Positions 18,476-26,860 of a stretch of DNA of 64,000 nucleotides are shown here, piece by piece. A program made the translations under genes and the position numbers. Under the pieces are notes generated by a model. It was not told the DNA's origin, made no database searches, and saw nothing but the letters and a program-made list of their open reading frames with translations. The first letter of the stretch is position 1. Each line of letters begins with the position of its first letter. Source of the stretch: Synechocystis sp. LKSZ1 (lineage in GTDB: Bacteria; Cyanobacteriota; Cyanobacteriia; Cyanobacteriales; Microcystaceae); contig NZ_AP031572.1 in assembly GCF_040436315.1 (NCBI RefSeq), forward strand, positions 1,116,001 through 1,180,000. The letters are read 5' to 3'.

Positions 18476-20080
18476 ATGCAAGAAGCCCGTTCAGAAAAGC
18501 TGTTATTCACCCCCGCCTCTCCCCAAGCCGACGCCGTCCCTCTCATTTTTGCCTTTCCCAATCAGTACAATGTTGGCATTACCAGCCTAGGTTACCAAGT
18601 GGTCTGGGCTACCCTGGCCCGTCGTTCCGACCTCCAGGTAAGTCGTCTGTTTACAGATACCCACGAGGCCCTGCCCCGTTCTCCCGAATTGGTGGGTTTT
18701 TCCTTTTCCTGGGAATTGGACTACGCCAATATTTTGAGTCTTCTAGAGGGCTTGGGCATTCCCGTTCTGGCCACGGAGCGGGGGGAAGACCATCCCCTTA
18801 TTTTTGGTGGGGGCCCCGTCTTGAGTGCCAATCCCGAACCCTTTGCGCCTTTTTTTGACCTGATCCTCCTCGGCGATGGCGAAGTTCTGCTGAACCCATT
18901 TATTGACAGCTATCAGGCCCTGCGCCAGGCCCCTCGGGGGACAAAGCTCCAGCAGTTGGCCCAGGTACCCGGGGTCTATGTTCCTAGTCTCTACGAGGTG
19001 ACCTACCACAGTCCCACGGCGGCCATTGCAACGATCCAACCCGTGAATGCAGATACTCCCGCCACCGTGAAAAAACAAACCTATCGGGGCAATGTCCTCT
19101 CGGCTTCAACGGTCGTCACCGAAAAAGCGGCCTGGGAAAACATTTTTATGGTGGAAGTGGTACGGAGTTGCCCGGAAATGTGTCGCTTTTGCCTGGCCAG
19201 TTATTTAACTCTGCCCTTTCGCCCCGCTGAGGTGGAGCAGTCCCTGATTCCGGCCATTAAACAGGGCCTGACCGTTACCCATCGCCTCGGTTTACTCGGG
19301 GCCTCCATCAGCCAACACCCAGAGTTTGAGCATTTACTGGATTATCTGGCCCGGCCCGAGTACGACCACGTGCGCCTCAGCATTGCCTCAGTACGCACTA
19401 ATACGGTGAGTGAGAAATTGGCCCAGACCCTGGCCCGACGGGATACCAAATCGATCACCATTGCCATCGAAAGCGGCTCGGAGCGATTGCGCCAGATCGT
19501 CAACAAGAAACTCAGTAACGCGGAAATTTTACAGGCGGCGGCGGCGGCCAAGGCCGGTGGATTGAGTAGTCTGAAATTTTATGGCATGGCGGGTGTTCCG
19601 GGAGAAACCCTAGGGGATATCGAAGCTACGGTTGACCTTCTGTATCAGGTTAAAAAGACGGTGCCAGGCCTGCGCTTGACCCTGGGCTGTAGTACTTTTG
19701 TCCCCAAGGCTCATACACCCTTTCAGTGGTTTGGCGTTGAGCCCCAGGCCGAAAAGCGTCTGCAATTCCTGCAAAAACAACTGCGGCCCAAGGGCATTGA
19801 TTTTCGCCCCGAAAGTTATCAATGGTCGCTCATTCAGGCCTTGTTATCGCGGGGCGACCGGCGTTTGGCTCCGTTGCTCCTGCTCACCCGTCATTACGGC
19901 GATACCCTGGGGAGTTTCAAACGGGCCTTTAAGGAACTGAAGGGCAGTCTGCCACCTCTAGCGTTCTACGTTCATGAACACTGGGATACGACCCAGATCC
20001 TGCCCTGGCAACACCTGGAGGGGCCCCTTCCCCAAAGTACCCTCGAAAAACATCGCGCTGAGGCCCTGGCCCTGTTCTAA
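18476..20080 (+). CDS. B12-binding-type radical SAM protein
   Basis: A 534-aa enzyme of the large radical SAM superfamily. The N-terminal region (about 20-150) looks like the Rossmann-like B12-binding domain (FPNQYNVGITSLGYQ, LVGFSFSWELDYANIL, PLIFGGGP, ILLGDGE). The radical SAM core has CPEMCRFC (CxxxCxxC), binding the [4Fe-4S] cluster that cleaves SAM, followed by IAIESGSERLRQ and KFYGMAGVPGET. The C-terminal part (GVEPQAEKRLQFLQKQL) resembles the TIGR03960-like group. Substrate unknown. A terminator upstream separates it from the DUF4912 gene, and glmS follows 72 nt later. Confidence 0.88.
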   Translation: MQEARSEKLLFTPASPQADAVPLIFAFPNQYNVGITSLGYQVVWATLARRSDLQVSRLFTDTHEALPRSPELVGFSFSWELDYANILSLLEGLGIPVLATERGEDHPLIFGGGPVLSANPEPFAPFFDLILLGDGEVLLNPFIDSYQALRQAPRGTKLQQLAQVPGVYVPSLYEVTYHSPTAAIATIQPVNADTPATVKKQTYRGNVLSASTVVTEKAAWENIFMVEVVRSCPEMCRFCLASYLTLPFRPAEVEQSLIPAIKQGLTVTHRLGLLGASISQHPEFEHLLDYLARPEYDHVRLSIASVRTNTVSEKLAQTLARRDTKSITIAIESGSERLRQIVNKKLSNAEILQAAAAAKAGGLSSLKFYGMAGVPGETLGDIEATVDLLYQVKKTVPGLRLTLGCSTFVPKAHTPFQWFGVEPQAEKRLQFLQKQLRPKGIDFRPESYQWSLIQALLSRGDRRLAPLLLLTRHYGDTLGSFKRAFKELKGSLPPLAFYVHEHWDTTQILPWQHLEGPLPQSTLEKHRAEALALF

Positions 20081-20152
20081 CCAGGGGAAATTGGTATCCG
20101 CCAGGGCCTTGGGTTATTATCAATTATTCCTTCTTTTCCCTAGGTGACGGGC

Positions 20153-22048
20153 ATGTGCGGCATTGTTGGCTATATCGGGACACAAACAGCCATCGAGATT
20201 TTGGTGGATGGCCTGGAAAGACTAGAATATCGGGGCTACGATTCAGCGGGGGTTGCCACCGTCGTTGAAGGAAAAATTGAAGCTGTCCGGGCCCAAGGTA
20301 AACTCTTTAACCTCAAGGAAAAATTAGCCCGTGAGGTGAATGTCTCCCGCATTGGTATTGGCCATACTCGCTGGGCCACCCACGGCAAACCGGAGGAACG
20401 CAACGCCCACCCGCACCAAGACCCCAGCGGCCGCATCGCCGTGGTACAAAACGGCATTGTTGAAAATTACCAAGAATTACGAGAGGCCTTAAAAACCAAG
20501 GGCTATCCCTTTCTATCCGAAACCGATACGGAGGTGATTCCCCACCTGATCGCCGATATTCTTCAGGGCCTGGATCAGAGCGATCCCTCCCAAGCCTTTC
20601 TCGTTGCCGTTCAACAGGCCGTCCACCAACTGGAAGGGGCCTTTGCCATTGCTGTCCTCTGCGCCGATCTACCGGATGAGTTTATCGTGGCCCGTCAGCA
20701 GGCCCCCCTGATCCTCGGTTTTGGCCAAGGGGAATTTTTCTGTGCCTCCGATGTGACGGCCCTGGTGCCCCATACCCATACCGTCTTGTCTTTGGAAAAT
20801 GGCGAATTGGCCCGCTTGACTCCCCTTGGTGTTGAGGTTTATGACTTTGACCTCAAGCGACTGCGGAAACTGCCCCGTACCCTGGAATGGAGTTCGAGCA
20901 CCGTCGAAAAACAGGGCTTCCGCCACTTCATGCTCAAGGAGATCTACGAGCAACCCGCCGTCGTCCGCACTTGTCTGGAAACCTACCTCAATCCCCATTG
21001 GCACGCCACCGATCAGCCCCAGGAAAGTCCTATTCAACTGGGTTTGGCCCCGGAACTCCTCGACGACCTTCAACAAATCCAAATCCTGGCCTGTGGCACC
21101 AGTTGGCACGCGGGCCTGGTGGGCAAATATCTGCTGGAACAACTGGCTGGGATACCGACCCTGGTGCAGTACGCCTCGGAATTTCGCTATGCCCCCACTC
21201 CCCTCACACCCCACACCCTGACCATTGGTGTAACCCAATCCGGGGAAACCGCCGATACCCTGGCGGCCTTAGAAATGGAAAAACAACGCCGCTCGAACCT
21301 AGCTCCGCCCTACGAGGCCCGCATCCTAGGGATTACCAACCGGCCCGAAAGTACCCTGGCCACGATGGTGGATCAGATTATTAATACCCATGCCGGCATT
21401 GAAATTGGCGTTGCAGCGACTAAAACGTTTACGGCCCAAGTCCTTGGCTTCTATTTTTTAACTCTGGAATTGGCCTTCCGCCGGGGTCGTCTTTCCCTTG
21501 AGCGGCTTGAAAATTTGCTGAAGGGCCTACGACAATTACCGGCCCAAATTGAAACGATTCTGGAACAACAAGAAAAAGCAATTTCTGAACTGGCCCACGA
21601 CTTTGCCGATACCCAGGACTTCATTTTCCTGGGCCGGGGCATTAATTTTCCCATTGCCCTAGAAGGGGCCTTAAAACTCAAGGAAATTAGCTATATCCAC
21701 GCAGAGGGCTATCCCGCTGGGGAGATGAAACATGGCCCCATTGCTCTCTTGGATGCCAAAGTACCCGTCGTGGCTATTGCTATGCCAGGGCCTGTTCACG
21801 ATAAGGTCATTTCCAACGCTCAGGAGGCCAAGGCCCGAGATGCCCGCCTGATTGGGGTTACGCCCATGGATGATAATCAGGCCCGCTCGGTGTTTGATGA
21901 TCTTCTGCTAGTCCCAGAAGTGGAGGAACTCCTCTCCCCCATCGTTGCCGTCATTCCCCTACAGTTGTTGGCCTATCATATTGCCGCCCGACGTGGCCTG
22001 GATGTGGATCAACCCCGCAATTTGGCCAAGTCTGTCACGGTGGAATAG
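20153..22048 (+). CDS. glmS: Glutamine-fructose-6-phosphate aminotransferase (isomerizing)
   Basis: Makes glucosamine-6-phosphate from fructose-6-phosphate and glutamine, the entry to peptidoglycan and LPS amino sugars. The ATG chosen gives MCGIVGYIG, so Cys becomes the N-terminal nucleophile after Met removal; a GTG 9 nt upstream would bury that Cys and is rejected. TAGGTGA precedes at RBS distance. The glutaminase domain (about 1-235) has HTRWATHG and NGIVENYQEL; two SIS domains follow with ACGTSWHAG and VTQSGETADT, and the C-terminus ends in PRNLAKSVTVE. Length (631 aa) is normal. Confidence 0.98.
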   Translation: MCGIVGYIGTQTAIEILVDGLERLEYRGYDSAGVATVVEGKIEAVRAQGKLFNLKEKLAREVNVSRIGIGHTRWATHGKPEERNAHPHQDPSGRIAVVQNGIVENYQELREALKTKGYPFLSETDTEVIPHLIADILQGLDQSDPSQAFLVAVQQAVHQLEGAFAIAVLCADLPDEFIVARQQAPLILGFGQGEFFCASDVTALVPHTHTVLSLENGELARLTPLGVEVYDFDLKRLRKLPRTLEWSSSTVEKQGFRHFMLKEIYEQPAVVRTCLETYLNPHWHATDQPQESPIQLGLAPELLDDLQQIQILACGTSWHAGLVGKYLLEQLAGIPTLVQYASEFRYAPTPLTPHTLTIGVTQSGETADTLAALEMEKQRRSNLAPPYEARILGITNRPESTLATMVDQIINTHAGIEIGVAATKTFTAQVLGFYFLTLELAFRRGRLSLERLENLLKGLRQLPAQIETILEQQEKAISELAHDFADTQDFIFLGRGINFPIALEGALKLKEISYIHAEGYPAGEMKHGPIALLDAKVPVVAIAMPGPVHDKVISNAQEAKARDARLIGVTPMDDNQARSVFDDLLLVPEVEELLSPIVAVIPLQLLAYHIAARRGLDVDQPRNLAKSVTVE

Positions 22049-22137
22049 GGGGCGAGACCAGCCTGCACATCAGCTCATCTCTTCTTACCAGTTGCTTATA
22101 CTAAATCTCTGAAACCTAGAGCGACACAAGCAACCCC

Positions 22138-22890
22138 TTAGTTACGCCGACAATTTCCCCTAGCCCATCCCCATTCTTCAGCCCCAACCGAGACCTGGGA
22201 ACCCGGTTTGACATTGCCCCTAGAAAGATCCAGTAAGGTAATCATCGTCGCCGCCTGGAAACTCCCTCGATACAGAGGTTGCCCCTGGGCATTTTTGCCT
22301 TGACGGGTCAGGGTCGTAATTTGGGGCGGTTGACCCGGCCGTTCCCAGCGAATTTGGGTAAACCGTCTATCTGCATACTCGGCCGTATAGGCCCAGCCAT
22401 TCTTCATTTGGCCCCGACAAGCGAACCGCTGGCCCCCTGGCGATGGAGACGGGGGGATATTTCCACTGCTGACAGTGCCACATTGGCCCTTAGACGTTCC
22501 CCACTCTTCCACCGACACCGAAATACTGGAGCCTGGCCGCACATCTCCTCCCGAGAGATCCACCAAGGTCACTTGGGTTGCCGCCTGAAAGGCACCAGTG
22601 TAAATCGGTTGTTGTTGGGCATTGGTTTTCACAAACTTCAGACTTGTTGTTTGGGGGGGCTGACCCGCCCGTTGCCAGCGAATTTGGGTAAAGCGTCCGT
22701 TGACAAACTCGGCTGTGTAGGCCCAGCCATTCTTCATTTGGCCCTGGCAGGAGAAGCTTTGAGTCGCTGTGGCCGGTGATTCAACCAGCATCCAGGCACC
22801 GAGGGCCATGACGATACCGGCCAAGATCTGCTGATAAACCCTGGAAAAGGGATTTTGTCCCCCAGCTTGTTGACAGGAATATTGGTTCAT
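22138..22890 (-). CDS. Secreted protein built from two tandem copies of one domain
   Basis: I do not recognise the family. The 250-aa product has a signal peptide (hydrophobic about 22-38, then SPATATQS) and two copies of a roughly 95-residue unit (about 46-140 and 155-248). Both contain F.C.GQMKNGWAYTAE, RFTQIRW.R.GQPPQ, QAAT..TL.DLS and EEWG followed by G.C, giving two cysteines per copy likely to form a disulfide across each domain. A Pro/Ser linker joins them. It starts 8 nt after the DUF3598 gene ends, so the two are probably co-transcribed. Exported, probably periplasmic; role unknown. Confidence 0.75.
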   Translation of the reverse strand: MNQYSCQQAGGQNPFSRVYQQILAGIVMALGAWMLVESPATATQSFSCQGQMKNGWAYTAEFVNGRFTQIRWQRAGQPPQTTSLKFVKTNAQQQPIYTGAFQAATQVTLVDLSGGDVRPGSSISVSVEEWGTSKGQCGTVSSGNIPPSPSPGGQRFACRGQMKNGWAYTAEYADRRFTQIRWERPGQPPQITTLTRQGKNAQGQPLYRGSFQAATMITLLDLSRGNVKPGSQVSVGAEEWGWARGNCRRN

Positions 22891-22898
22891 ATTATTTG

Positions 22899-23729
22899 CT
22901 AAGCCACTTTTGTTTCAGTCACTAAAGTAGCATTGACCCAGGCCCCGGAAGCATCATAGTTACGGATGAGGCGTTGGCGTTCCGTTGGGGAAATTAACCA
23001 GCCCACTTCCACAAAAAAGGCCTGACGCAATTGCAGACTCAGCGGCGTATTACAGGACGTTCCATCGGGCAGGAGTAAAATTTGGCGGGGCTGGTCTTGA
23101 GGGCTAAAGAGCAGACGTTGTCCATCAATCTGGGCCGTAGCATGCAGGGCCTGGCCACCAAAACTCAGAGTCTGTTCTAGTCGATCGCCGCTTCGGGTAA
23201 TGGTCAAGGTTGTAGACAGGATTTCTGGGGGTCGGAGGTCAGGATAGGCCGTACAAGCGGTTCCCTGCCAAGTGCCAAGCAACTGATCAACCGTCAACGG
23301 TGGCCGCTCCAGGGCCTGACTCCCCGCGCGAAATTCCCGAATCAGCGTCAGGCTGTTCAGTTTTAGATCCTTATTGAACAGTTGGACAAAGCGCAGGCGA
23401 CGGTCTTGGTGGACAAAGCCAAACTCCGCACCAAATTCGGCAAAGGGGGCCAATTGGAGTGAACCCTTAGAAAAAGCCCCTGTGTCAAAAAAGATAATCT
23501 GGCGACCAAGGGAACGATACTCCTGGCTGTAGTCCTGGCTAGGGGGGTCTTGGTAGTCGGCGTTAGCGTAGCGACGAAGCCGAAAACGGACGAGTTGATT
23601 ATTTTCTAGGCCCTCTAGATTCAAAATGGACGGTGTGGAACCGAGGATTTCGCCGCTGGGGGACAGTTGAGTAAAGGAACCCCGCCACTCTCCTAGGTTT
23701 TTCAGAAAGTTTTCCCAATTGCTACCCAT
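22899..23729 (-). CDS. DUF3598 family protein (cyanobacterial, lipocalin-like)
   Basis: A 276-aa soluble protein without a signal peptide. The start MGSNWENFLKNLGEWRGSFTQ and following LSPSGE, IIFFDTGAFS and FGFVHQDRRLRFVQLF fit DUF3598, a cyanobacterial family with two consecutive lipocalin-like beta-barrels; the second half begins near WQGTACTAYPDLRPPE. Related beta-barrel proteins bind bilins or other pigments, but a ligand cannot be read from this sequence. It lies directly upstream of, and probably in an operon with, the tandem-domain secreted protein. Confidence 0.82.
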   Translation of the reverse strand: MGSNWENFLKNLGEWRGSFTQLSPSGEILGSTPSILNLEGLENNQLVRFRLRRYANADYQDPPSQDYSQEYRSLGRQIIFFDTGAFSKGSLQLAPFAEFGAEFGFVHQDRRLRFVQLFNKDLKLNSLTLIREFRAGSQALERPPLTVDQLLGTWQGTACTAYPDLRPPEILSTTLTITRSGDRLEQTLSFGGQALHATAQIDGQRLLFSPQDQPRQILLLPDGTSCNTPLSLQLRQAFFVEVGWLISPTERQRLIRNYDASGAWVNATLVTETKVA

Positions 23730-23861
23730 AGAACTTCCTGCTAAGTACAGTAAGAATCGTTAGGCTTATCTTCCCATACATCAAGGTTCCCCAGCCTTGT
23801 TTCCCTCTGAATACTGGGGCCAGACGAGTGTCCGATAACGCAAGAAAAATCTCGACTTTCC

Positions 23862-25085
23862 CTAGGCCTGTAAGTGCTTCAGCGCGGCCCTGGCCTGGAG
23901 ATGAAGGGCCGGTTCAGGACGATTGGCCCAGGTCTGGAGAATCGGTACAGCGGGAGTGTATTTAAGTTGGCCCCAACTGTAGGCAATAGCCTTGGCTAGG
24001 GCCTGGCCACTGTCCTCATGAAGGTCCATGGGAACCCAGGCCGTCAACATCTGAGCCGCAGTCCTTTGAAGTTCCACCTGTTTAATCCGGCCTAATAAAC
24101 GCACTATCTCTAAGCGTTCTATCTCTTGGGCCTTGGGCCAAGCCTGGTGCAGATAGGTTAGGGCCAGGGGAGATTCCAACCAAACCAAACTTTGCAAAAG
24201 CGTTAAGCGTAGGGCCATGGGCGTTGCCGGGGCTTGCCAGGCTGACCAAAGGGCCGCCGCGACCGCTGGCCCAGAAAGACGACTGAGGGCCAAGGCGGCC
24301 TGTTGACAAACGCCTAAATCCAGATCGTATAGTCGAGGCTGGAGATAGGCCAGCAGGTCAACACTGTTTAGGCGGTCGGCCCAATTCCCCAGGGCGATCA
24401 CAGCTTCCTTGCGAACCGTACTCACCGGGTCGGTGCAGGCCTGAAAGAGGGCCGGAAGAACGCGCTCCTCTGGAAAACTCCCCAGGGCCGTAATGGCCAA
24501 GGTTCTAACCTGACTATCGGCATCCTGAACAACCGTCAATAGGGGGTCGATCACGGCAGCGGCGGGAATCTGGGCCAGGGCCTTAGTGGCTAGGGCCCGA
24601 TTTTCCGGGTATTGGAGCAAACTGGCGAGGGGCTTAATGGCTGTCGGCCCCATTTGGCCCAGGCTTTGGGCCGCAATGGTATGAAGTTCTTCGGCCCCTG
24701 GAAGCAAGAGGGTCTGGGCTAGGCTAGCGATCACGACCGGTTCGGGAAAAGCCGCTAACACCTTGCCGATAAACCAACGCTGTTCCATCTCCACGGTGGG
24801 ATCTTCCCAGAGGGCCAAAAGGGTAGGAATGGCCCCAGGGCCCAACTGAACTAAAATTTTGCCGACTAGCCAACGCGCCTCAAAATCTCCATTCGCGAGA
24901 GCTTCTAGGGTTGGTGATAAAAGAGTTTCACAGGCCCTGTCTCTTGATTTCGGTTCGTTCTGGGCCAAGAAGCCGGTCAAGGCTTGGTTTGCGACGGCTA
25001 GCTGGTTATGCTGGAGGAGAGCTACAATTCCGGGCAAGTCAAGCTCATTGTCTGGGCAAGTGTTGGGGAAGTCTAGGGGCACCAT
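23862..25085 (-). CDS. HEAT-repeat protein
   Basis: A 407-aa alpha-solenoid protein. Repeats of about 30 residues run through the whole sequence, with hallmarks such as ALWEDPTVEMEQRWFIGKVLAAF, IKPLASLLQYPENRALATKAL, DADSQVRTLAITALGSF and DPVSTVRKEAVIALGNW. HEAT or PBS-lyase-type repeats mediate protein-protein contacts, in cyanobacteria often with phycobilisome components, but no chromophore lyase motif is evident. No membrane segment. It is divergent from nirA; the shared region holds the NtcA-type site of nirA, so nitrogen-linked expression is possible but unproven. Confidence 0.85.
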   Translation of the reverse strand: MVPLDFPNTCPDNELDLPGIVALLQHNQLAVANQALTGFLAQNEPKSRDRACETLLSPTLEALANGDFEARWLVGKILVQLGPGAIPTLLALWEDPTVEMEQRWFIGKVLAAFPEPVVIASLAQTLLLPGAEELHTIAAQSLGQMGPTAIKPLASLLQYPENRALATKALAQIPAAAVIDPLLTVVQDADSQVRTLAITALGSFPEERVLPALFQACTDPVSTVRKEAVIALGNWADRLNSVDLLAYLQPRLYDLDLGVCQQAALALSRLSGPAVAAALWSAWQAPATPMALRLTLLQSLVWLESPLALTYLHQAWPKAQEIERLEIVRLLGRIKQVELQRTAAQMLTAWVPMDLHEDSGQALAKAIAYSWGQLKYTPAVPILQTWANRPEPALHLQARAALKHLQA

Positions 25086-25221
25086 TGCTGAACAAAAACC
25101 GGAAACACCGGCTGGTTTCTGGCTGTTCCTACGTTAACCTGTCAGTGGCCCGACTGGACATCCCCACAAATCTCGAAAGTCTCATGGCGGTATGTAGTTT
25201 CTGCAAATCGCGCAATACTTT

Positions 25222-25263
25222 GTAACAAAAAACACAAAAGATCCGGGGGGGACTGCGTACTTT
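25222..25263 (+). promoter_or_regulatory. NtcA-activated-type promoter of nirA-narB
   Basis: GTAACAAAAAACAC (25222-25235) matches GTA-N8-TAC with one mismatch (CAC for TAC), within the extended form TGTA-N8-CACA. Precisely 22 nt downstream TACTTT (25258-25263) is a TAN3T -10 box. This is the layout expected of NtcA-activated genes, and nirA is a classic NtcA target. The predicted start site near 25270 would give a leader of about 45 nt and excludes the in-frame TTG at 25262 as a translation start. Confidence 0.75.
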
Positions 25264-25315
25264 GGTTGCAGAGCGGAAAAATCCTCGATGGCGCTTTGGA
25301 CAAGAGGCAAGAGTT

Positions 25316-26860
25316 ATGACGGCGATAGTTACCCCTAAGTTAAACAAGATTGAAAAAATAAAGGCTGAAAAACCTGGCCTGGCCGTCAAAGATGAGCTAG
25401 CCCAATTTGCGGCCCTCGGCTGGGAGGCCTTAGATAAAAGCGATCTAGAAGTCCGTCTCAAATGGCTAGGGATTTTCTTTCGCCCCGTAACCCCCGGTAA
25501 GTTTATGCTACGGCTCCGCATTCCCCACGGGATTCTCACCAGCCAGCAACTCACAACCCTAGCGGAAATTGTTCAGCGCTACGGCGAAGAAGGCAGTGCT
25601 GACATCACCACCCGCCAGAACCTGCAACTGCGGGGAATCCGCCTCGAAGACCTGCCCGCTATTTTTGAGCAACTCCAAGCGGTGAGCCTAACCAGTCTCC
25701 AGTCCGGTATGGACAATGTCCGTAATTTAACCGGCTCTCCCGTAGCGGGTATTGACCCGGAAGAGCTAATCGATACGCGGGAATTAGTCCAAAAGCTGCA
25801 GGATGCCATTACCAACCACGGCCAGGGTAATCCCGCCTTTACCAACCTACCCCGCAAGCTTAATATCGCGGTGGAAGGGGCCCGGGATAATTCTATCCAT
25901 GCAGAAATTAACGATATTGCCTTTGTCCCGGCCTATCGAGAGGGCCAACTGGGCTTCAATGTCCTGATTGGCGGCTATCTGTCGGCCCAACGTTGTGCGG
26001 AATCGATCCCGATGGATGTTTGGGTACCGGCGGATGATACGGTGATTGACCTATCCTGTGCCATTTTGACGGTTTATTCAGAACAGGGCCTGGCCGAAGG
26101 CCTGCGGGAAAATCGGGCCAAGGCGCGGCTGATGTGGCTGGTGGATAAATGGGGCATGCCCAAATTCCGTCAAGAAATTGAAAAACAATTGGGCTACAGT
26201 CTGGCCCCGACGGCCCCCAGCGATGAAATTAGCCAAGATAAAAAAGACCACCTCGGCGTTCATCCCCAAAAACAAGCCGGCTATCATTATGTTGGCCTCC
26301 ACGTCCCCATGGGCCGCTTTACCGCCGATACCATGTTTGAATTGGCCCGCTTGGCCGAGGTTTACGGCAACGGTGAACTGCGCTTGACCGTGGAACAGAA
26401 TGTGATCCTGCCCTACATTGCCGACGCGAATGTAGACCCCCTCCTCGCAGAGCCTTTATTGGCAACCTTTTCACCGAATCCGACCCCCCTTAGTCGCTCG
26501 GTGATTTCCTGTACCGGGGCCCGCTATTGTAATTTTGCTCTGATTGAAACCAAACAACGGGCCTGGCAGTTGGCCCAGGAACTCGATGCTGAACTGGAGC
26601 TTCCCCAGCGGGTGCGACTGCACTGGACGGGTTGTCCCAACTCCTGTGGCCAGGCCCAGGCCGGGGACATTGGCCTGATGGGCACTAAAGTACGGAAAGA
26701 TGGCCAAACGGTGGAAGGGGTCACTGTCTTTACCGGCGGCAAAGTCGGCCATGGCGCGAAGCTCGGCGACGTGATTGAAAAAGGTATTGCCTGTACTGAT
26801 CTCAAGGACTATCTGCGGACATTACTCATTGAACAATTCGGGGCCCAACCGCGTTCCTAA
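25316..26860 (+). CDS. nirA: Ferredoxin-nitrite reductase
   Basis: Reduces nitrite to ammonium using six electrons from ferredoxin. The 514-aa protein has two sulfite/nitrite reductase half-domains. Cys399, Cys405, Cys440 and Cys444 (in SCTGARYC and GCPNSCGQ) bind the coupled [4Fe-4S]-siroheme centre. [10 protein letters not shown] and [12 protein letters not shown] are family motifs. The ATG lies about 45 nt after the predicted transcription start with AAGAGG upstream. The stop overlaps the narB ATG by one base (TAATG), which implies coupled translation. It lacks the C-terminal ferredoxin-like extension found in some cyanobacterial NirA. Confidence 0.97.
   Translation: MTAIVTPKLNKIEKIKAEKPGLAVKDELAQFAALGWEALDKSDLEVRLKWLGIFFRPVTPGKFMLRLRIPHGILTSQQLTTLAEIVQRYGEEGSADITTRQNLQLRGIRLEDLPAIFEQLQAVSLTSLQSGMDNVRNLTGSPVAGIDPEELIDTRELVQKLQDAITNHGQGNPAFTNLPRKLNIAVEGARDNSIHAEINDIAFVPAYREGQLGFNVLIGGYLSAQRCAESIPMDVWVPADDTVIDLSCAILTVYSEQGLAEGLRENRAKARLMWLVDKWGMPKFRQEIEKQLGYSLAPTAPSDEISQDKKDHLGVHPQKQAGYHYVGLHVPMGRFTADTMFELARLAEVYGNGELRLTVEQNVILPYIADANVDPLLAEPLLATFSPNPTPLSRSVISCTGARYCNFALIETKQRAWQLAQELDAELELPQRVRLHWTGCPNSCGQAQAGDIGLMGTKVRKDGQTVEGVTVFTGGKVGHGAKLGDVIEKGIACTDLKDYLRTLLIEQFGAQPRS

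Noticed and set aside
20081-20152. glmS ribozyme or riboswitch upstream of glmS
   Set aside because: The 72-nt gap is too short and lacks the conserved core; the ribozyme is mainly a Firmicutes feature.
20669-21238. Long antisense frame inside glmS
   Set aside because: glmS is complete and conserved through this stretch; the antisense product shows no family features.
25262-25315. Longer NirA start at TTG 25262
   Set aside because: It overlaps the predicted -10 box and adds residues unlike NirA; ATG 25316 has a Shine-Dalgarno sequence.
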